Shown: positions 8,825 to 17,037 of the stretch, in pieces | Numbering within the stretch: position 1 is the first letter of the stretch | How the letters are laid out: the number at the start of each line of letters is the position of its first letter | DNA from: Actinokineospora auranticolor | Lineage (GTDB): Bacteria > Actinomycetota > Actinomycetes > Mycobacteriales > Pseudonocardiaceae | Direction: 5' to 3' | Length of the DNA stretch: 64,000 bases | Assembly (NCBI RefSeq): GCF_002934265.1 | Contig: NZ_PTIX01000002.1 | Span: 372,001-436,000, forward strand | Position numbers and translations under genes: made by a program | The notes under the pieces: model-generated | Seen by the model: only the letters and a program-made list of their open reading frames with translations | What the model was told of the DNA's origin: nothing | Databases searched by the model: none

Positions 8825-9193
8825 TTACTCGTCCAGGTAGCCGTACCTGGCATCCGCGGGCGAGATGAAGACCTGGCCGGCACGGACCTGCCACTCACTC
8901 GTCCCGTTCACCTCGTGCCGGGCGTGGAACAGCCCCCGGACGAGGTCGTTGTCCTCGTCCGACGCCGGGATGCGCGCGATTTCCCCGAGTTGGCCGAGGA
9001 ACCAGTCCACAGTCGACTCCCGGATGTCGCCGCCGTAGAAGACGTAGCGGGTCCAGTTGAACGGTTTGCGGGGAAAGCCCCAGCCGCCCGAGTAGAAGTC
9101 GCCGTCGTCGTGCGACGAGATCACCTCCTGGATGGCGACGAGTTGCTTGTCGTCGCACTCAAGCCATCCCCTGATCGACACGTACGTTCCCAC
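8825..9193 (-). CDS. Hypothetical protein (122 aa)
   Basis: This is a small soluble protein rich in Trp, Tyr and acidic residues (for example FYSGGWGFP and RYVFYGGDIRE). It has no signal peptide or membrane segment and I do not recognise the family. It starts at a GTG nine bases after the stop of the FAD-linked oxidase on the same strand, so co-transcription is possible though no Shine-Dalgarno is visible. Its 3' end faces vsr. The acidic, aromatic-rich make-up is like some immunity proteins, but that is only an impression. Confidence 0.65.
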   Translation of the reverse strand: MGTYVSIRGWLECDDKQLVAIQEVISSHDDGDFYSGGWGFPRKPFNWTRYVFYGGDIRESTVDWFLGQLGEIARIPASDEDNDLVRGLFHARHEVNGTSEWQVRAGQVFISPADARYGYLDE

Positions 9194-9202
9194 CGGTGGA
9201 GC

Positions 9203-10837
9203 CTAGGTGAGCTTCCCAGGGTTGAGCACGCCATTTGGGTCGAGGTTCGCGCGAACCGCGCGCAGTACGCCGACGCCCAATTCGCCGATCTCCGCCGCCA
9301 GGTACGGCGCGTGGTCTACACCAATTGCGTGGTGGTGGGTGATGGTGCCGAGTCCGGCGATAGCGGCGCAGGCGGCTTCCTTCGCCTGCTGCCACTGGCC
9401 GATCGGATCGTCCGCGGCCCGCGGCACCAGCGTCGTGAAATACAGCGAAGCGCCCGTTTCGTAGGAATGCGAGATGTGGCAGGCGACCACCGGTCGGCGC
9501 TCCGCCGTCGTCAGGGAGTCCCGCAACGCGCTGGTCACCGTGTCCCGCAGTTCGCCGAGTCGGGACCAGTACGCCGCGGTTTCCAAGGTCTCCACGCACA
9601 TCCCGGCGTCCAGCAACGCGTCTCGCTGGCGTGGTCCGGCGAACCGGCCGTGGCGCCAGGTCTCGCCAGCCGCCGTGCCGAGTCGGACCGTTCCGCCCAG
9701 GTGCCGCAGGCTCTCCCGTCGACGCGCGCGCAAATCCCGGCGGGATCCGGCCTCCCATCCCACGATCAACAACGCGGGCTCGGCGATCCCCCGCACCCGC
9801 AGGTACGCCCGCAGCGCCGCCATCTTCCAACCGCCGGACAGCGCCAGCGCGACCTCGGTCTCCTGCGGGTCCGACAGCCGCGTGACCGCGCCGAGGGTGC
9901 CGCTCTGCGCCAGTGCGCGCACGATCTCGGCGCCCTGCGCGAACCCGTCCACGATGAACCCCTCGTACCTGGTCCACGCGGGTATCGGCCGTACGCGCAC
10001 GGTGACCTCGGTGATCACCCCGAACGCGCCCTCGCTGCCCAGCACCAGTTGCCGCAGGTCCGGCCCGGCGGCCGACGCCGGGGCGACGCCGACCCGCCAG
10101 TCGCCGCGCGGTGTCGCGACCCGCAGCGACTCGACCATGTCCTCGAACCGGCCGTAGCCCGCCGAGGCCTGGCCGGACGACCGGGTCGCCGCGAAGCCGC
10201 CGAGGGTCGCGCGTTCGTAGGACTGGGGGAAGTGGCCGAGGGTGAAACCGCGCGCCGCCAGCAGCCGTTCGGCCTCGGGGGCGACCACGCCCGCCTCGAA
10301 CGTCGCCAGGCGGGAAACCGGGTCCACCGACAGCAGGCGGTGCAACCGGTTCAGGTCCAGCGCGATGACCGCGCCCCGGTCGCCGCGCAGGGCCGCGACC
10401 CCGCCGACCACCGAGGTGCCGCCGCCGAACGGGACGATCCCGACGTTGTGTTCGGCACACAAAGCCACCACGCGCTCGACCTCGACCGCGTCGGCGGGGA
10501 GCACGACCGCGTCGGGTACCGGCAGCTCACCGGCCCCACGACGACGCATGAGGTCCACATAGGACAGCCCACCTGCACGTGCAAGCCGGTCTACGCGCTC
10601 GACCAGCACGTGTTCGGCCCCGACAATGGCGTTCAGGACAGCCCGCACCTCAGCGGGCAGCTCCGACTCGGCCACCCGCATGGCGGAGTCGGGCGCGACG
10701 GGCGTGCGCGTCGGCGTCAGCCCGGTTCTCGCGCTCAGCCAGCGGCTCGCGTGCGCGGGCAGGTGCGCGGCGGCGGCCCCGGCCGGGGTCCAGCCGCCGC
10801 GGACCCGGTGGTCGAGGTGGTCCGCAGGCACGTTCAC
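9203..10837 (-). CDS. FAD-binding oxidase, alkyldihydroxyacetonephosphate synthase-like
   Basis: This is a 544-residue protein of the vanillyl-alcohol-oxidase/PCMH flavoprotein class. It has an FAD_binding_4 domain (around VPFGGGTSVVGG and GHFPQSYERATLGG) and a C-terminal FAD-oxidase domain with CHISHSYETGASLYFT and the His-rich THHHAIGVDH. These match alkylglycerone-phosphate synthase, which forms the ether bond in ether lipids, better than D-lactate dehydrogenase. Actinobacterial members are often unproven, so the substrate is inference. The GTG at 10837 is used; a TTG at 10864 would overlap the divergent gene. It sits opposite a TetR gene and glpD-like gene, suggesting glycerol-3-phosphate or lipid metabolism under shared control. 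Confidence 0.85.
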   Translation of the reverse strand: MNVPADHLDHRVRGGWTPAGAAAAHLPAHASRWLSARTGLTPTRTPVAPDSAMRVAESELPAEVRAVLNAIVGAEHVLVERVDRLARAGGLSYVDLMRRRGAGELPVPDAVVLPADAVEVERVVALCAEHNVGIVPFGGGTSVVGGVAALRGDRGAVIALDLNRLHRLLSVDPVSRLATFEAGVVAPEAERLLAARGFTLGHFPQSYERATLGGFAATRSSGQASAGYGRFEDMVESLRVATPRGDWRVGVAPASAAGPDLRQLVLGSEGAFGVITEVTVRVRPIPAWTRYEGFIVDGFAQGAEIVRALAQSGTLGAVTRLSDPQETEVALALSGGWKMAALRAYLRVRGIAEPALLIVGWEAGSRRDLRARRRESLRHLGGTVRLGTAAGETWRHGRFAGPRQRDALLDAGMCVETLETAAYWSRLGELRDTVTSALRDSLTTAERRPVVACHISHSYETGASLYFTTLVPRAADDPIGQWQQAKEAACAAIAGLGTITHHHAIGVDHAPYLAAEIGELGVGVLRAVRANLDPNGVLNPGKLT

Positions 10838-10844
10838 GAATAGA

Positions 10845-10873
10845 GTGTGACATATGACGTTCAAACGTCACAC
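10845..10873. promoter_or_regulatory. Divergent promoter with nested palindromes, candidate TetR operator
   Basis: GTGTGAC (10845-10851) and GTCACAC (10867-10873) form an inverted repeat. Nested inside are GACGTT (10856-10861) and AACGTC (10864-10869). The element covers the start codon of the TetR gene and lies eight bases upstream of the divergent oxidase start. A TAGAGT hexamer at 10841-10846 is suitably placed as a -10 box for a leaderless TetR transcript. Autoregulation plus control of the oxidase is the likely role. Confidence 0.65.
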
Positions 10874-11459
10874 CGCTTCGCCCGGTCGGGTGGACGACGA
10901 CGTCCTCCTCGACGCGGCCCGCGAGTGCGTCCTCACCCACGGGGTGCGGCGCACGACGCTGACCGACGTCGCCCGCACCGCCCAGGTGAGCCGGATGACG
11001 CTGTACCGCAGGTTCCCCGACGTGCGCAGCCTGCTCGCGGCCCTGATGACCAGGGAGTTCGGCCACAAGCTGACCACCGCGGGCGCCGCGGCGGCCGGTC
11101 CGCACGCGCGGGCCAGGCTGGTCGGCGGCGCGGTGGCGGGAGTGCGCGCCATCGCCGACGATCCGCTCATGCGCACGGTCCTGGAACGCGACGGCGAGCT
11201 GGTGCTGCCCTACGTGGTGGAGCGGCTGGGCAGCACCCAGCACATCGCGGAGAAGTTCCTGCACGCCCAGCTCGTCGCGGGCCACGCCGACGGCTCGGTG
11301 CGGGTGGCCGACCCGGCGGCCCAGGCCAGGGCGCTGCTGCTGGTCGCGCAGTCCTTCGTGCTCTCGCACCGGCCCGCCACCGCGGACGTCGACACCGAGG
11401 CCCTGTTCGGCGAACTCACCCACCTGCTCGACGCGAGCCTGCGACCGGAGCCCAGATGA
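10854..11459 (+). CDS. TetR family transcriptional regulator
   Basis: This 201-residue protein has an N-terminal TetR HTH (about residues 17-60: LDAARECVLTHGVRRTTLTDVARTAQVSRMTLYRRFP without gaps across the recognition helix). The ligand-binding region is all helical. It begins only 17 bases from the divergent oxidase start and overlaps glpD by ATGA. It is therefore very likely the local regulator of both, acting through the palindromes at 10845-10873. The ligand is unknown; a glycerol phosphate or fatty acyl compound would fit the neighbours. Confidence 0.9.
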   Translation: MTFKRHTASPGRVDDDVLLDAARECVLTHGVRRTTLTDVARTAQVSRMTLYRRFPDVRSLLAALMTREFGHKLTTAGAAAAGPHARARLVGGAVAGVRAIADDPLMRTVLERDGELVLPYVVERLGSTQHIAEKFLHAQLVAGHADGSVRVADPAAQARALLLVAQSFVLSHRPATADVDTEALFGELTHLLDASLRPEPR

Positions 11460-13015
11460 CCCGACCTCGACCAGCGCTCAACGCCGAGCGCCGCGCCACC
11501 GACCTCGACGCGCTGACCAGCGGTGACGTCGTCGACCTGCTCGTGGTCGGCGGTGGTGTCACCGGCACCGGGGTGGCGCTCGACGCCGCCGCCCGCGGCC
11601 TGCGCGTGGCCCTGGTGGAGGCGCGCGACCTGGCGTTCGGCACCTCTCGCTGGTCGAGCAAGCTGGTCCACGGCGGACTGCGGTACCTGGCCAGGGGCGA
11701 CGTCGCCCTCGCGCACGAGAGCGCGGTGGAGCGCGGGGTGCTGATGGCCACCACGGCGCCGCACCTGGTCCGCACGCTGCCGCAGCTGGTCCCCCTGCAC
11801 CCGCCGGTGTCCACCCGGGACGCCTCGCTCACCTACACGGGTCTGCTGGCAGGCGACACCCTCCGCCGCGCCGCGCGCACCCCCGCGTCCCTGCTGCCCC
11901 GGCCGCGCCGGGTGTCCACGCCGGAAGCGCTCGCCCTCGCCCCAGGCTTGCGCCGCACCGGTTTGCGCGGCGGCCTGCTTTCCTTCGACGGTCAACTCGT
12001 TGACGACGCACGGCTCGTCGTCGCGCTCGCCCGCACGGCGGCCTCGCTCGGTGCGCGGATCGTCACCCAGGCCCGCGTGACGGGGCTGACCGGTACGGGT
12101 GCCGAGGTCGTGGACGGGATGACCGGGACGCGGTCGGAGATCCGGGCGCGCGCGGTCGTCAACGCGACCGGGGTGTGGGCGGGCACGCTGGTGCCGTCGG
12201 TTCGGCTGCGGCCGTCGTTGGGGTCGCACCTGGTGCTGGACGCGCGGTCGGTCGACTGCGGCGCGACCGCGTTGACCATCCCGATCCCCGGCAGCTTCGG
12301 CCGGTTCGCGCTGCTGCTGCCGCAGGACGACGGCCGCGCCTACCTCGGGTTGACCGACGAACCGCTGGACGGTCCCGTGCCGGACGTACCCGTGGCCCCG
12401 GAGTCCGATGTGGACTTCCTGCTCGACGTCGGCTCCTCGGTGCTGGAAACCCGGCTGACCAGGGCGGACGTGCTGGGTACCTTCGCCGGTCTGCGTCCGC
12501 TGGTGGACGCGCCCGGGGTGAACTCGCGCAGCGCGGACCTGTCCCGCCACCACGCGGTGTCGACCTCGCCGGACGGTGTGATCACCCTGGTCGGCGGGAA
12601 ACTCACCACGTACCGCCGCATGGCCGCGGACGCGGTGGACGCCGCCGTCGACACGGCGGGGCTCAACTGCGGCCCGTCGCGGACCGGCAAACTTCCCTTG
12701 GTAGGCGCGGCATCGCGTTCCGCACTGTCAACTGTGGACGCTCCACGACGTTTGGTGGCCCGCTACGGGACGGAAGCCCCTACCGTGCACGCGCTGGGCC
12801 TGCTGGACCCGGAACTCGCCGAGCCGGTCGCGCCGGGCAGCCCGGTGACGGCGGCGGAGGTCGTGTGGGCCGTCCGCCAGGAGGGTGCGTTGACGGCGGA
12901 GGACGTGCTGCACCGGCGGACCCGGATCGGCCTGGTCGACGCCGACGCCGCGGCGGCACTGCCCGCGGTGGAGCGGCTCGTGGTCAAGGCTTTGAACGGA
13001 CTGCTCGCGGAATAG
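11456..13015 (+). CDS. glpD: Glycerol-3-phosphate dehydrogenase/oxidase (FAD-dependent, GlpD-like)
   Basis: This 519-residue enzyme oxidises sn-glycerol 3-phosphate to dihydroxyacetone phosphate using FAD. The Rossmann motif VVGGGVTGTGVALDAA lies near residue 25, followed by the family phrases FGTSRWSSKLVHGGLRYL and SFDGQLVDDARLV. A C-terminal DAO_C domain begins near residue 400. The start overlaps the TetR stop (ATGA), so the two are translationally coupled. With the divergent AGPS-like oxidase, which uses dihydroxyacetone phosphate derivatives, it suggests a glycerol-3-phosphate or ether-lipid locus. Which of several GlpD paralogues it is cannot be told from here. Confidence 0.9.
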   Translation: MTRPRPALNAERRATDLDALTSGDVVDLLVVGGGVTGTGVALDAAARGLRVALVEARDLAFGTSRWSSKLVHGGLRYLARGDVALAHESAVERGVLMATTAPHLVRTLPQLVPLHPPVSTRDASLTYTGLLAGDTLRRAARTPASLLPRPRRVSTPEALALAPGLRRTGLRGGLLSFDGQLVDDARLVVALARTAASLGARIVTQARVTGLTGTGAEVVDGMTGTRSEIRARAVVNATGVWAGTLVPSVRLRPSLGSHLVLDARSVDCGATALTIPIPGSFGRFALLLPQDDGRAYLGLTDEPLDGPVPDVPVAPESDVDFLLDVGSSVLETRLTRADVLGTFAGLRPLVDAPGVNSRSADLSRHHAVSTSPDGVITLVGGKLTTYRRMAADAVDAAVDTAGLNCGPSRTGKLPLVGAASRSALSTVDAPRRLVARYGTEAPTVHALGLLDPELAEPVAPGSPVTAAEVVWAVRQEGALTAEDVLHRRTRIGLVDADAAAALPAVERLVVKALNGLLAE

Positions 13016-13018
13016 CCG

Positions 13019-14119
13019 CTACACGCAGAGCCGACAGGCACTTTCGGCTTTCGTGCCCCCGAGATGCGCCGCGACGTGCCTGCCGATCGCCTCCGCGAGC
13101 ACCGGCGGCACGGCGTTGCCGATCTGCCTGGCGATCTCGATTTTCGAGCCGCACCAGGTGAAATCGTCGGGGAAGGTTTGCAGCCGGGCGGCTTCCAGGT
13201 GGGTGATGGGCCGGTCAACGCGATGCCCCGAAGGCCCCGGTTCCCATTGCGGGTGCAGGTACTGCCCTTTCTCGGGCTTGTAGAACTCGGTCCGAATGGT
13301 GAGCGACGGCTCGTCCCAGCGCATTCGCCCCATGACGTCGGTGGTACCGGTCTTCTTCTCGCGCCAGCAGCGCGGGAGGAGGTGGTCCGGCAGGTCGAAT
13401 CGCCCGCCGCCGGGTGGCACGACCTGGTAGCGGGCCAGCGAGAGCGCGGTGGGGTTGCGGCCGAGGTGCAGGTCCGCGCTGGTGAACCGACCGGGCACGG
13501 TCTGCCCGAAGTACTCCACAGTGGACTTCGGGAGCGCTGTGGCAGCGGGCTTCTCGGGAAGTCCATGCAGGACGGTCCGAACGCCATGCCAACTCGGGTG
13601 CGTCGGGGTCGGCAGCGGGATAGCGCCTTCGCGAGACCCGATGACAAACGCCCGCTTGCGCCGCTGCGGCACCCCGAAATCGGCGGCGAGCAGCAGCCCT
13701 GAAGTGAGGTGGTAGCCCGACAGCAGGCCCCCGGGCCGCACCTCGGCCTGGAGCAGGCCGAACTCGGATGACGACAGGAACCGGTCCACGTTCTCGATCA
13801 CGAAGGCCGCGGGCCGCACCTCCCGCACGATCCGCAGGTACTGCTTCCACAACTGGTTGCGCGGGTCATCGACGTCGCGGCTCCCCAGGTTGGAGAACCC
13901 CTGGCAGGGCGGGCCGCCGATGACGACGTCGGCCTCGGGCACGTCGGTGACGGTGGTGATGTCGGCCCAGCGAACGTGACCGGCCCCGAAGTTCGCCGCG
14001 TACGTCGCCGCCGCGTGCAGGTCCCACTCGACGGCCAGCACCGGCCGGAACCCGGCGGCGGTGAACCCCGAGGTCATCCCGCCGCAACCGGCGAACAGAT
14101 CGATCATCCGCAAACCCAC
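13019..14119 (-). CDS. dcm: DNA (cytosine-5-)-methyltransferase
   Basis: This 366-residue protein has all main C5-methyltransferase motifs in order. They are motif I DLFAGCGG (7-14), motif IV GGPPCQGFS with catalytic Cys72, motif VI ENV (109-111), motif VIII QRRKR and motif X QIGNAVPP near the C-terminus. It uses S-adenosylmethionine. No restriction endonuclease gene is adjacent, so it looks solitary, partnered by the vsr gene at 8404. The GTG at 14119 is used; an ATG four codons in is equally possible. Its 5' flank is a distinctly AT-richer patch, suggesting acquisition by transfer. Confidence 0.93.
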   Translation of the reverse strand: MGLRMIDLFAGCGGMTSGFTAAGFRPVLAVEWDLHAAATYAANFGAGHVRWADITTVTDVPEADVVIGGPPCQGFSNLGSRDVDDPRNQLWKQYLRIVREVRPAAFVIENVDRFLSSSEFGLLQAEVRPGGLLSGYHLTSGLLLAADFGVPQRRKRAFVIGSREGAIPLPTPTHPSWHGVRTVLHGLPEKPAATALPKSTVEYFGQTVPGRFTSADLHLGRNPTALSLARYQVVPPGGGRFDLPDHLLPRCWREKKTGTTDVMGRMRWDEPSLTIRTEFYKPEKGQYLHPQWEPGPSGHRVDRPITHLEAARLQTFPDDFTWCGSKIEIARQIGNAVPPVLAEAIGRHVAAHLGGTKAESACRLCV

Positions 14120-14318
14120 CGGGTCAGGCTATCCGCAGGCCACGCAGGTCAGGACCCCAGCACCGCCCACCCAGCACACCAAGAGCACTATCCCTCAGGA
14201 TCCGCACACTCACTTCCACAAAGGCAAACCCACCCCAGGGCCCACACAGTTCAGAACTCAACCATGGCCAACCCTCGCCAAGAGCGGCATTGGCTACCTG
14301 CTCGTCCCTCCCCACCCG

Positions 14319-14573
14319 ATGCACTGGAACACGTCCTCCGAGCTGAGCGTCCCGGGCTGCGAATCTCCATTCGACCAGATTGACGACTTCACCTCAAAGG
14401 CGACCTTCGCTTCGCTCATGCTGGCAGTCGCAGCCTTCCTCGCCCACGCCTATTGGCACATTTCAACAATCTCAAGATTGCATCTCACCATCTTGTTGAT
14501 CAGCGCAACAGTCTCCGCAACGGGCGTGCTGGTATCAGTCAAATACTACCGGTCAGGCAAGACGGCATTCTAG
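14319..14573 (+). CDS. Small two-TM hypothetical protein in a low-GC patch
   Basis: This is an 84-residue ORF beginning at ATG 14319 (MHWNTSS). It has an N-terminal soluble stretch of about 30 residues and two hydrophobic segments (about 31-52 and 58-78) ending in a basic tail YYRSGKTAF. I do not recognise it. The reading frame is open further upstream to 14061, but that part is Pro/Gln-rich and overlaps the methyltransferase start. Local G+C drops to about 43% at 14461-14520, far below the neighbours. That supports foreign origin and makes codon bias useless as evidence. It may be a degraded remnant. Confidence 0.45.
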   Translation: MHWNTSSELSVPGCESPFDQIDDFTSKATFASLMLAVAAFLAHAYWHISTISRLHLTILLISATVSATGVLVSVKYYRSGKTAF

Positions 14574-14702
14574 GACGCGTCCCTGGCGGGAAGGCTCCAC
14601 CACGACTGAAGACCCACTCGCCAGAGGCCCAGTACCGCCCGCTTGGTGCTGCCAGGTCGCGGAGGTGACAACTTCGCTGCAAGGGGTGTTGTCTCCCCTC
14701 AA

Positions 14703-14740
14703 CGACAAGGCCCCCGCCGGAATCGGCGGGGGCCTTGTCG
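14703..14740 (-). terminator. Strong terminator of the EspC/WXG operon
   Basis: CGACAAGGCCCCCGCCG (14703-14719) and CGGCGGGGGCCTTGTCG (14724-14740) form a perfect 17-bp stem with a GAAT loop, 11 bases beyond the stop of the WXG protein gene. Confidence 0.9.
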
Positions 14741-14750
14741 CGAGCCGGAG

Positions 14751-16277
14751 TTACTGCTGCTGGATGGTGATCGGACCTGCGGGCCCGGTTCCCGAGATCG
14801 CGCGCAGTGTTTCCAGGAGGCTTCCCCACTGGGTGAGGAAGTAGCGAACGCCCGCGAGCATGTTGTCCACCGGTTCCCAGATGTTGTCGTAGCCCGGCAC
14901 CTTGTGCTGGTCGAACACCGGGTCGGTGATCTGCACCATCCCCTTGGACGGCAGCCCCCCACCCCCGTTCGGGTCCGGCAGCGTCACCGCGTGCGGGTTG
15001 CCGCCGGAGGTGCGGTCGACGATCTGGGCGATCTGCTCGGCGTTGATCTTCGAGGGATCCACACCGTGGTTGATCAGGGTTTCCACGACCGCGCCGATCC
15101 AGCGGGCCCGGTCCACACGGGACGCCGGGGCGCCCTGGGTGGGGGGTGGACCGCTGCTGCCCCACGGCGGGGTGCCGCCGGGGCCGGTGCCGGGGATGCC
15201 CACCTGCCCGACCTGGCCGGGGACGCTCTGCCCCGGGTACGACGGCACGTACTGGCCCGTGCCGCCCGTCGGCGGCTGGTACCCCGTGTACGTCGGCAGC
15301 GCGCCCTGGTTGTACGTGGGTTGGCCGCCCACGGTCCCCGGGGGCTGGTACGGGGTGTAGTTGTAGCTCGGCGGCGCCGTCGACGTGTACGTCGGGCCCG
15401 AGGTCGGGTTCGGGTTGGTGTAGCGCGTGTTCGCCGCCGTGTCGACGCCGGAGGTGTTCACCGCGGGTGCCTGGCGGGTGTTGGCCGCGCGACCGCCGCT
15501 CGCCTTGCCGCCGATGGTCTCCAGCAGCTGCTTGACCGCCTGGGCCAGCTTGACGATCTTCTGGACCGTCTGCAGGATCTTCTGCAGCGAGGACACGAAC
15601 TTCTGGACCTTGCTCAGGACCTTCTGCGCGGTCTGCACCGCCTGCGCCACCGACTTGGCGATGCCCTCGGCGATGCTGGCCCCGAAGCTCAGCCAGGACT
15701 TGGCCAGCGCCTCGATGATGATCATGATGACCTTCTGGACGCACTTGTTGATGAAGTCCAGAACGGTCTTGCGCACCTCGGCGAGCAGCTTGCCCGCCCC
15801 GCTGATCGCCTCGCCGACGCCCTTGCTGACCTCGGCCAGCGCGTCGAGGCCCTCGGCCTGGGTGGCGGCGGCGCGGCGGTACGAATCGCCCGCGGCGCCC
15901 TGCCAGTTGCAGGTCTCGGTCTTCACGGCTTGGCGGTACTTGTCCGCGGCCTGCACCAGCTGGTCACCGGCCTTGACCCAGCCCTGGGCGCTGCTGATGA
16001 TCGAGTTCGCGTCGCCGAGCAGCTTGTCGAACGGCTCGCGCAGGAACTTGATGTGCTGGATGATCCAGCCGAACCCGGCACCGGCGGCCGCGCCCAGCGG
16101 GTCGCCCGCGATGTTGATGACGTCCATGGCCACGTTGGTGACCTGCAGGCCCGCGTCGAGCCAGTCGCCCCGCTCGATCGCCGCCTTGGCGCCGCGGACG
16201 TCGTTGTTCAGGCTGGTGACGGCCTGCTGGCCGGTCACCTGGGTCGTGCCTGCCGTGGTGGTCGTCGGCGCGCTCAC
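14751..16277 (-). CDS. Large WXG100-type protein with degenerate C-terminal transglycosylase-like domain
   Basis: This is a 508-residue protein. Residues 1-255 are largely helical and contain a WxG hairpin (NWQGAAG, Trp125-Gly127), as in type VII secretion substrates. A Pro/Tyr/Gly-rich linker spans about 262-385. Residues 388-485 resemble the soluble lytic transglycosylase fold (SGGNPHAV, GLPSKGMVQITDP, NIWEPVDNMLAGVRYF). The position that should hold the catalytic Glu before SGGNP holds Thr423, so the domain may bind peptidoglycan without cutting it. The GTG start overlaps the upstream EspC-like gene by four bases and has GGAGG five bases upstream. No ESX core genes are in the window. Confidence 0.8.
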   Translation of the reverse strand: MSAPTTTTAGTTQVTGQQAVTSLNNDVRGAKAAIERGDWLDAGLQVTNVAMDVINIAGDPLGAAAGAGFGWIIQHIKFLREPFDKLLGDANSIISSAQGWVKAGDQLVQAADKYRQAVKTETCNWQGAAGDSYRRAAATQAEGLDALAEVSKGVGEAISGAGKLLAEVRKTVLDFINKCVQKVIMIIIEALAKSWLSFGASIAEGIAKSVAQAVQTAQKVLSKVQKFVSSLQKILQTVQKIVKLAQAVKQLLETIGGKASGGRAANTRQAPAVNTSGVDTAANTRYTNPNPTSGPTYTSTAPPSYNYTPYQPPGTVGGQPTYNQGALPTYTGYQPPTGGTGQYVPSYPGQSVPGQVGQVGIPGTGPGGTPPWGSSGPPPTQGAPASRVDRARWIGAVVETLINHGVDPSKINAEQIAQIVDRTSGGNPHAVTLPDPNGGGGLPSKGMVQITDPVFDQHKVPGYDNIWEPVDNMLAGVRYFLTQWGSLLETLRAISGTGPAGPITIQQQ

Positions 16278-16576
16278 GCGGACCTCCCGGCGAAGGTGTT
16301 GGCGTTGCCGAGGTCGATCTGCTCGTACTCGCGGGCCACGTCCTCGATGCCCTTGCGGACGTCGTCGAACGCGGTGGCCACCTTCTGGATGCCCTGCAGC
16401 ACGTCACCGCAGGCGGCCAGGATCGCGGTCGCGAAGAACTGCCCGATCATGCCGAACGCGGCGTCGGAGACCGACTGCGTCGCCCCCGTCGCCGACTGCA
16501 CCTGCGTGGAGCAGGTCGCGACGGTGCGGGCGTGGACCCGCATCTCCGCCACGTTGACGTTGAAACCAGTACCCAT
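16274..16576 (-). CDS. EspC-like type VII secretion-associated protein
   Basis: This is a 100-residue helical protein of the EspC/T7SS-associated family (start MGTGFNVNVAEMRVHA, end EYEQIDLGNANTFAG). Such proteins form helical hairpins or filaments linked to ESX secretion and carry no classical signal peptide. It lies 20 bases after the YbaB/EbfC gene and overlaps the large WXG protein by four bases, so the three genes form one operon. AGAGGCGG upstream of the ATG at 16576 supports the start. The family call rests on length, pattern and context. Confidence 0.75.
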   Translation of the reverse strand: MGTGFNVNVAEMRVHARTVATCSTQVQSATGATQSVSDAAFGMIGQFFATAILAACGDVLQGIQKVATAFDDVRKGIEDVAREYEQIDLGNANTFAGRSA

Positions 16577-16596
16577 CAGATCCGCCTCTGGGGTGT

Positions 16597-17037
16597 CTAG
16601 TGGACGACTTCGGGGGGGTTGTCGAAGTACTCGTCGTCGGAAGGCCGGTCGCGGGGTTTGGCCGGGGGCGCGTCGGTGTCGTCCTCGGCGTCGCCCGCGT
16701 AGCCCTGCGGCAGGTGCGCCTTGACCACGTCCAGCGCGGGCGAGTCGCCGACCAGCTCCTCCATGGTCGCCACCACCTTGGCGCTGGCGTCGCGCTGGGC
16801 CTCCCTGGTCACCGCCAGGATGGCCCTGGCCAGCTGCTCGGGCTCGTAGTCGCGGACGCCGGAGCGCAGCACCAAGCCGGTGGTGGCGCCACCCGCGCTC
16901 ACGTGCACGCTGATCTCGCCGTCGGTCGACGTGGCCGATCCCCCCACCTCCCGCAGCGCCTTGTCCGCCTTCTGCGCACTCGCCGCGGCCTTCTTCAGCG
17001 TCTCGTCGTACTGCGCGAGCCACTGCTCAGGGTTCAT
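16597..17037 (-). CDS. YbaB/EbfC family nucleoid-associated protein
   Basis: This 146-residue protein has a coiled helical N-terminus (KKAAASAQKADKALRE), a central beta hairpin (DGEISVHVSAGGATTGLVL) and a helical stretch, matching YbaB/EbfC. It ends in an acidic and Pro-rich disordered tail (DAEDDTDAPPAKPRD). YbaB proteins bind DNA as dimers. Actinobacterial copies are frequently the first gene of EspC-like and WXG operons, as here. The ATG at 17037 has GGAGGGG upstream; an in-frame start at 17247 would run into the divergent ABC gene and is rejected. Confidence 0.82.
   Translation of the reverse strand: MNPEQWLAQYDETLKKAAASAQKADKALREVGGSATSTDGEISVHVSAGGATTGLVLRSGVRDYEPEQLARAILAVTREAQRDASAKVVATMEELVGDSPALDVVKAHLPQGYAGDAEDDTDAPPAKPRDRPSDDEYFDNPPEVVH

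Noticed and set aside
10838-10864. TTG start of the FAD oxidase at 10864
   Set aside because: It would overlap the divergent TetR start codon and operator; the GTG at 10837 fits better.
14643-16724. 693-residue open frame antisense to the WXG/EspC operon
   Set aside because: Arg/Leu/Gly-rich shadow sequence crossing two real genes and a strong terminator.
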